Shown here: one piece after another, positions 61,646-64,000 of the stretch | Position numbering within the stretch: position 1 is the first letter of the stretch | Layout of the letters: every line of letters starts with the position of its first letter | Assembly: GCA_001795455.1 (NCBI GenBank) | Contig: MGPB01000034.1 | Location: 166,119-230,118, forward strand | From: Curvibacter sp. GWA2_63_95 | GTDB lineage: Bacteria; Pseudomonadota; Gammaproteobacteria; Burkholderiales; Burkholderiaceae_C | DNA length: 64,000 bases | Reading direction: 5' to 3' | Made by a program: the position numbers and the translations under genes | Notes under the pieces: generated by a model | What the model was told of the DNA's origin: nothing | The model's database searches: none | What the model saw: the letters and a program-made list of their open reading frames with translations, nothing else

Positions 61646-62568
61646 GCCATGGCCTCTGCCGTGTCGCGCATGGTCGGCGCCGCTTGGCGTGCGATGGCCA
61701 CCTCGTCCAGCAGCACGTCCAGCGCAGGTACATCGGTGTCCCACTCCACCAGCGTGGGGACCGCACCAAAGCGCGCCAGCGCATGCTGGTGCAGCGCCCA
61801 CACGGCAGGGCTCACCCGGCTGCCATGGTCGTCAATCACGATGTCGCCATGCGCGTCCTGCACATGGCAGTGGCCCGCCACATGCAGCTCGCCCACGGCA
61901 TCGGGCGCGATGGCGTCCAGCCAATCGCGGCAGGCCTGCACAGGGTCGCCCGCCTGGCCTGCCAGTTGGGCGTTGCGTGCATTCACGTAAATATTGTTCA
62001 CATCGACCAGCAGGCCACAGCCGGTGCGCCGGGCCAGGGTCGTCAGAAAATCGGGCTCCGACCAGTCTTGCGCATCGGCACTGCACCAACGCACGTAGGC
62101 CGACAGGTTTTCCACCAGGAAGCGGCGCCGCAGCCGATCCTGCACCTGCTGCACATGGCGGCACAACAGGTCCAGGGTTTCGTCAGAAAAGGGAATGGGC
62201 AGCAGGTCCGCGCCGTGCACGCTCTGCGCTCCCAGCGTGCCGCGCGCAAAACAGGCGTGGTCGCTCACACGCACCGGGTCCACGCGTTGCACCAAGCGGG
62301 CCAGTTGGTCCAGGTGCCAGGGGTCCAGCCCCACCGCGGAGCCGAGCGACAGCCCCACGCCATGCAGGCTGATGGGGTACTGCGCCCGGGCTTGCAATAA
62401 CACCGCCATTGCCGCGCCGCCATGGCCAAAGAAATTTTCGGAGTGAACTTCCAGAAAATCCAGCGCTGGGCGCCGCGCCAGCAGCTCTGCGTAATGGGGG
62501 TGCCGCCACCCAATGCCCACCTCGCCGCAGGGCGCAGGCATGGATGAAGGCGAAGGGGTGGCGGTCAT
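61642..62568 (-). CDS. MNIO family (DUF692) peptide-modifying enzyme, BufB-like
   Basis: This 308-residue TIM-barrel multinuclear non-haem iron oxygenase has metal-binding regions visible as [58 protein letters not shown] and DDHGSRVSP. In bufferin systems it converts cysteines of BufA to thiooxazoles that bind copper. It starts 11 bases after the bufA stop and overlaps bufC by 4 bases, in operon order A-B-C-D. Confidence 0.93.
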   Translation of the reverse strand: MTATPSPSSMPAPCGEVGIGWRHPHYAELLARRPALDFLEVHSENFFGHGGAAMAVLLQARAQYPISLHGVGLSLGSAVGLDPWHLDQLARLVQRVDPVRVSDHACFARGTLGAQSVHGADLLPIPFSDETLDLLCRHVQQVQDRLRRRFLVENLSAYVRWCSADAQDWSEPDFLTTLARRTGCGLLVDVNNIYVNARNAQLAGQAGDPVQACRDWLDAIAPDAVGELHVAGHCHVQDAHGDIVIDDHGSRVSPAVWALHQHALARFGAVPTLVEWDTDVPALDVLLDEVAIARQAAPTMRDTAEAMA

Positions 62569-62579
62569 GCGACGAATGA

Positions 62580-62849
62580 TCAGCTTTTCATCTTCTTGGC
62601 ATCGTCCATGGATATGCCCTTCATGTCCTTGCACGTGCCTTTGACCACGTATTTCCATTCGCCCTTGTCCATGTCCACTTTGGATTGGCCCGCGCAAGAA
62701 TGGGTGCCCGAGAGGTTGGCACAATCGTTTTGTCCCGCTTTGGCGATACCAAAGCACTTTTCTTTCTCTTGCGCCGCCACGGGGGCAGAAGCCAGGGCCA
62801 AAGTCATCAGGCTGGCAGCAGTGACGACGATCAGGGCACGTTGATTCAT
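62580..62849 (-). CDS. Bufferin precursor peptide BufA (DUF2282)
   Basis: This 89-residue protein has a signal peptide (1-26, ending PVAA) and a Cys-containing core: C32, C43, C52 and C73, in [19 protein letters not shown] and KGTC. This is the DUF2282 signature of bufferins, ribosomally made peptides whose modified cysteines chelate copper in the periplasm. The adjacent MNIO and DUF2063 genes are the modifying pair. A GGAG site precedes the ATG at 62849. It is the first gene of the operon, divergent from an ECF sigma factor. Confidence 0.93.
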   Translation of the reverse strand: MNQRALIVVTAASLMTLALASAPVAAQEKEKCFGIAKAGQNDCANLSGTHSCAGQSKVDMDKGEWKYVVKGTCKDMKGISMDDAKKMKS

Positions 62850-62923
62850 GAGAAAACTCCTAGGTTGGAAAGGAAACAACCAGATGGGTGTGGCACGGGA
62901 TTGCGCCAGAACGCTGGTTGGGG

Positions 62924-62958
62924 TTTAGTCCCGCGGGCAGCCTGTTTCTTACAACAGG
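62924..62958 (-). promoter_or_regulatory. Candidate ECF-type promoter / operator of the buf operon
   Basis: On the minus strand TGTAAGAAA (62953-62945) stands about 15 bases before ACTAAA (62929-62924), a possible ECF -35/-10 pair. TGTAAGAAA is embedded in the inverted repeat CCTGTT (62941-62946) / AACAGG (62953-62958). It lies 75-109 bases before bufA and within the divergent region of the sigma gene. The exact binding rule of this sigma group is not known to me. Confidence 0.4.
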
Positions 62959-63056
62959 GCGTGGCAGTTTTTGAGATCCAAGGGTTTTCCCCTGTCAGTC
63001 CCAGCGCCCCAACGCGGCGAAACCGTACACTGCGCCCACACCACCCACAGACCACC

Positions 63057-63626
63057 ATGCCCAGTTTTGAACTGCAGGTCGCCGACCTCCGTGATTACCT
63101 CCTCAAGTTTGCACGCCTGCAATTGCGCAACGAGGTTTGGGCCGAGGATGCCGTCTCCGAGACCGTACTGGCCGCGATCGCCAAGCCCCAGGCGTTTGAC
63201 AACCGCTCCCAGCTCAAGACCTGGTTGGTGGGCATCCTCAAGCACAAGATCATTGACGCCCTGCGCCACCACCGCCGCGAAGTCACTGCGCCGGACACCA
63301 ACCCTGACAACCAAATGGACCCACTGGACTTGATGGCCTTCCAGCCTGACGGACACTTCAGCCAGATGCCCTCAGAGTGGGGCAACCCCGAACAAGACAC
63401 CAGCCGCCGCCAGTTTTTTGAGATCCTGGAGGCCTGCACGACCAAATTGCCTGCGGTACAGGGTCGACTCTTTTTGATGCGCGAGTGGCTGGAGCTCTCC
63501 AGCGAGGAAATTTGTAAGGAGCTGCAGCTCACGCCGACCAATCTGTACGTGCAGCTGCACCGAGCCCGCCTGCGTTTGCGCGAATGTTTGGAGATGCATT
63601 GGTTTGCAAAGGCTGTTCAACCATGA
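63057..63626 (+). CDS. ECF RNA polymerase sigma factor
   Basis: This 189-residue group 4 sigma factor has region 2 at about 8-75 (DYLLKFARLQLRNEVWAEDAVSETVLAAI, LKTWLVGILKHKIIDALRHH). Region 4 lies at about 130-180 (KLPAVQGRLFLMREWLELSSEEICKELQL, TPTNLYVQLHRARLRL). The anti-sigma gene overlaps it by 4 bases. The pair is divergent from the bufferin operon; in Caulobacter related operons are controlled by an ECF sigma, which suggests copper-responsive control here. Confidence 0.92.
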   Translation: MPSFELQVADLRDYLLKFARLQLRNEVWAEDAVSETVLAAIAKPQAFDNRSQLKTWLVGILKHKIIDALRHHRREVTAPDTNPDNQMDPLDLMAFQPDGHFSQMPSEWGNPEQDTSRRQFFEILEACTTKLPAVQGRLFLMREWLELSSEEICKELQLTPTNLYVQLHRARLRLRECLEMHWFAKAVQP

Positions 63627-63856
63627 TGCCATTTAGAAAAAGCTGCCGCGAGGTGGCGGCCCTTCTGGTCGCCCGGGAAGACCGTGCCCTGCCCCTGGGG
63701 GACCGTATCGCCCTGCGCCTGCACCTGCTGGCATGCGCGGCATGCCCACGCTTTGAGCGCCAGATCCTCACCATGCGCAACAGCCTGCAACAGTGGCGCA
63801 ACTACGCCGAGACCGAACCCAATGCAGAGGCCGACGGTAAAAAAAATAAAAATTAG
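63623..63856 (+). CDS. Anti-sigma factor, zinc-finger (ZAS) type
   Basis: This 77-residue protein starts with CREVAALLVAREDRALPL and has RLHLLACAACPRFERQI, the H-x3-C-x2-C zinc motif of ZAS anti-sigma factors. There is no transmembrane helix, so it is a cytoplasmic sensor. Copper or thiol stress displacing zinc could release the sigma factor. The ATGA overlap with the sigma gene indicates coupled translation. Confidence 0.88.
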   Translation: MMPFRKSCREVAALLVAREDRALPLGDRIALRLHLLACAACPRFERQILTMRNSLQQWRNYAETEPNAEADGKKNKN

Positions 63857-64000
63857 ACGACTTTCCAAAAAAAAGCGCATAATGATCTCGCATTGCCCTG
63901 AGTATGGGTGTGCAAGTTTGCGGTGTTTAGTCAGTTTCGCGTCTGCTTTAAGTCTTCACTGGTTTGTTGATTGCGGTTAAGGACTCCATCGCGTTTTGAG
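63857..64000 (+). promoter_or_regulatory. Upstream region / leader of a gene beyond the window
   Basis: An A-rich stretch is followed by a -10-like CATAAT (63878-63883) with a weak TTAGAC 19 bases before it. The remaining 115 bases are pyrimidine-rich with no long frame, as in a long 5' leader of a gene that starts past the window. Nothing further can be assigned. Confidence 0.35.

Overview
The window is GC-rich, densely packed chromosomal DNA of a betaproteobacterium. It most likely comes from the Burkholderiales family Comamonadaceae, with a Rhodoferax-like flavour. The reasons are the gene pairs (metX-metW, lptD-surA-rsmA, divergent lptD/amgK), a PEP-CTERM protein, the protein sequence style, and two families of short dispersed repeats of a kind I associate with this family. 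No rRNA, tRNA, CRISPR array, prophage or insertion sequence was seen. About 65 protein genes are called.

Layout. 1-4.8 kb: a partial unknown gene, alkB behind a LexA-type box, a pirin, a TetR regulator divergent from a PhnB-like VOC protein, and small genes with a RIO-type kinase. 4.8-9.3 kb: a muconate-isomerase-like gene overlapping a GNAT/class-V-aminotransferase fusion, then a pilin-like protein overlapping a PglL-type ligase. 9.4-15.6 kb: rarD, a BASS symporter with an Mpo1-like gene, a Crp/Fnr regulator, and dkgB plus an MFS exporter divergent from their LysR neighbour. 15.6-21.1 kb: gapA and tkt, an old-yellow-enzyme family gene, speD, and a PEP-CTERM protein with a perfect CRP-type site. 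21.2-30.8 kb: PBP1A, then a seven-gene minus-strand run: SPFH/SHOCT, DUF4178, DUF350, membrane spermidine-synthase-like, DCC thioredoxin-like, DUF4166 and a flavin oxidoreductase. The last four genes overlap by 4 bases at each junction. 30.9-42.5 kb: murU, pepP, an esterase, an MFS pump, rubredoxin reductase, maeB, a secreted RNase-Sa-like enzyme with a shortened barstar, and a three-PAS histidine kinase. 42.5-53 kb: rsmA-surA-lptD against amgK, rsmE, an MFS gene, a chalcone-isomerase-like protein and a GGDEF/EAL protein. 53-58 kb: a lipase, an M20 peptidase, hyi, and metW/metX. 58-60.3 kb: a GDT1-family transporter and amtB. 60.3-63.9 kb: a bufferin-type copper RiPP operon (bufA-bufB-bufC-doxX) divergent from an ECF sigma/anti-sigma pair.

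Regulatory highlights. metX has a SAM-II-like aptamer followed by an intrinsic terminator that abuts the start codon. The GDT1-family gene has a yybP-ykoY (manganese) leader with two competing hairpins. amtB has a sigma-54 -24/-12 element. alkB has a LexA-type box. Several divergent regulators have clear palindromic operators.

The most unusual feature is a repeat of about 60 bp (17-bp imperfect palindrome plus a conserved arm) present in eleven copies. Four lie between genes. Six well-supported or degenerate copies, plus one doubtful one, lie inside genes without breaking the frame: rsmA, murU, the flavin oxidoreductase (twice), bufC and, weakly, the spermidine-synthase-like gene. This makes it a candidate protein-invading mini-repeat. 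A second GC-rich repeat occurs twice between genes.
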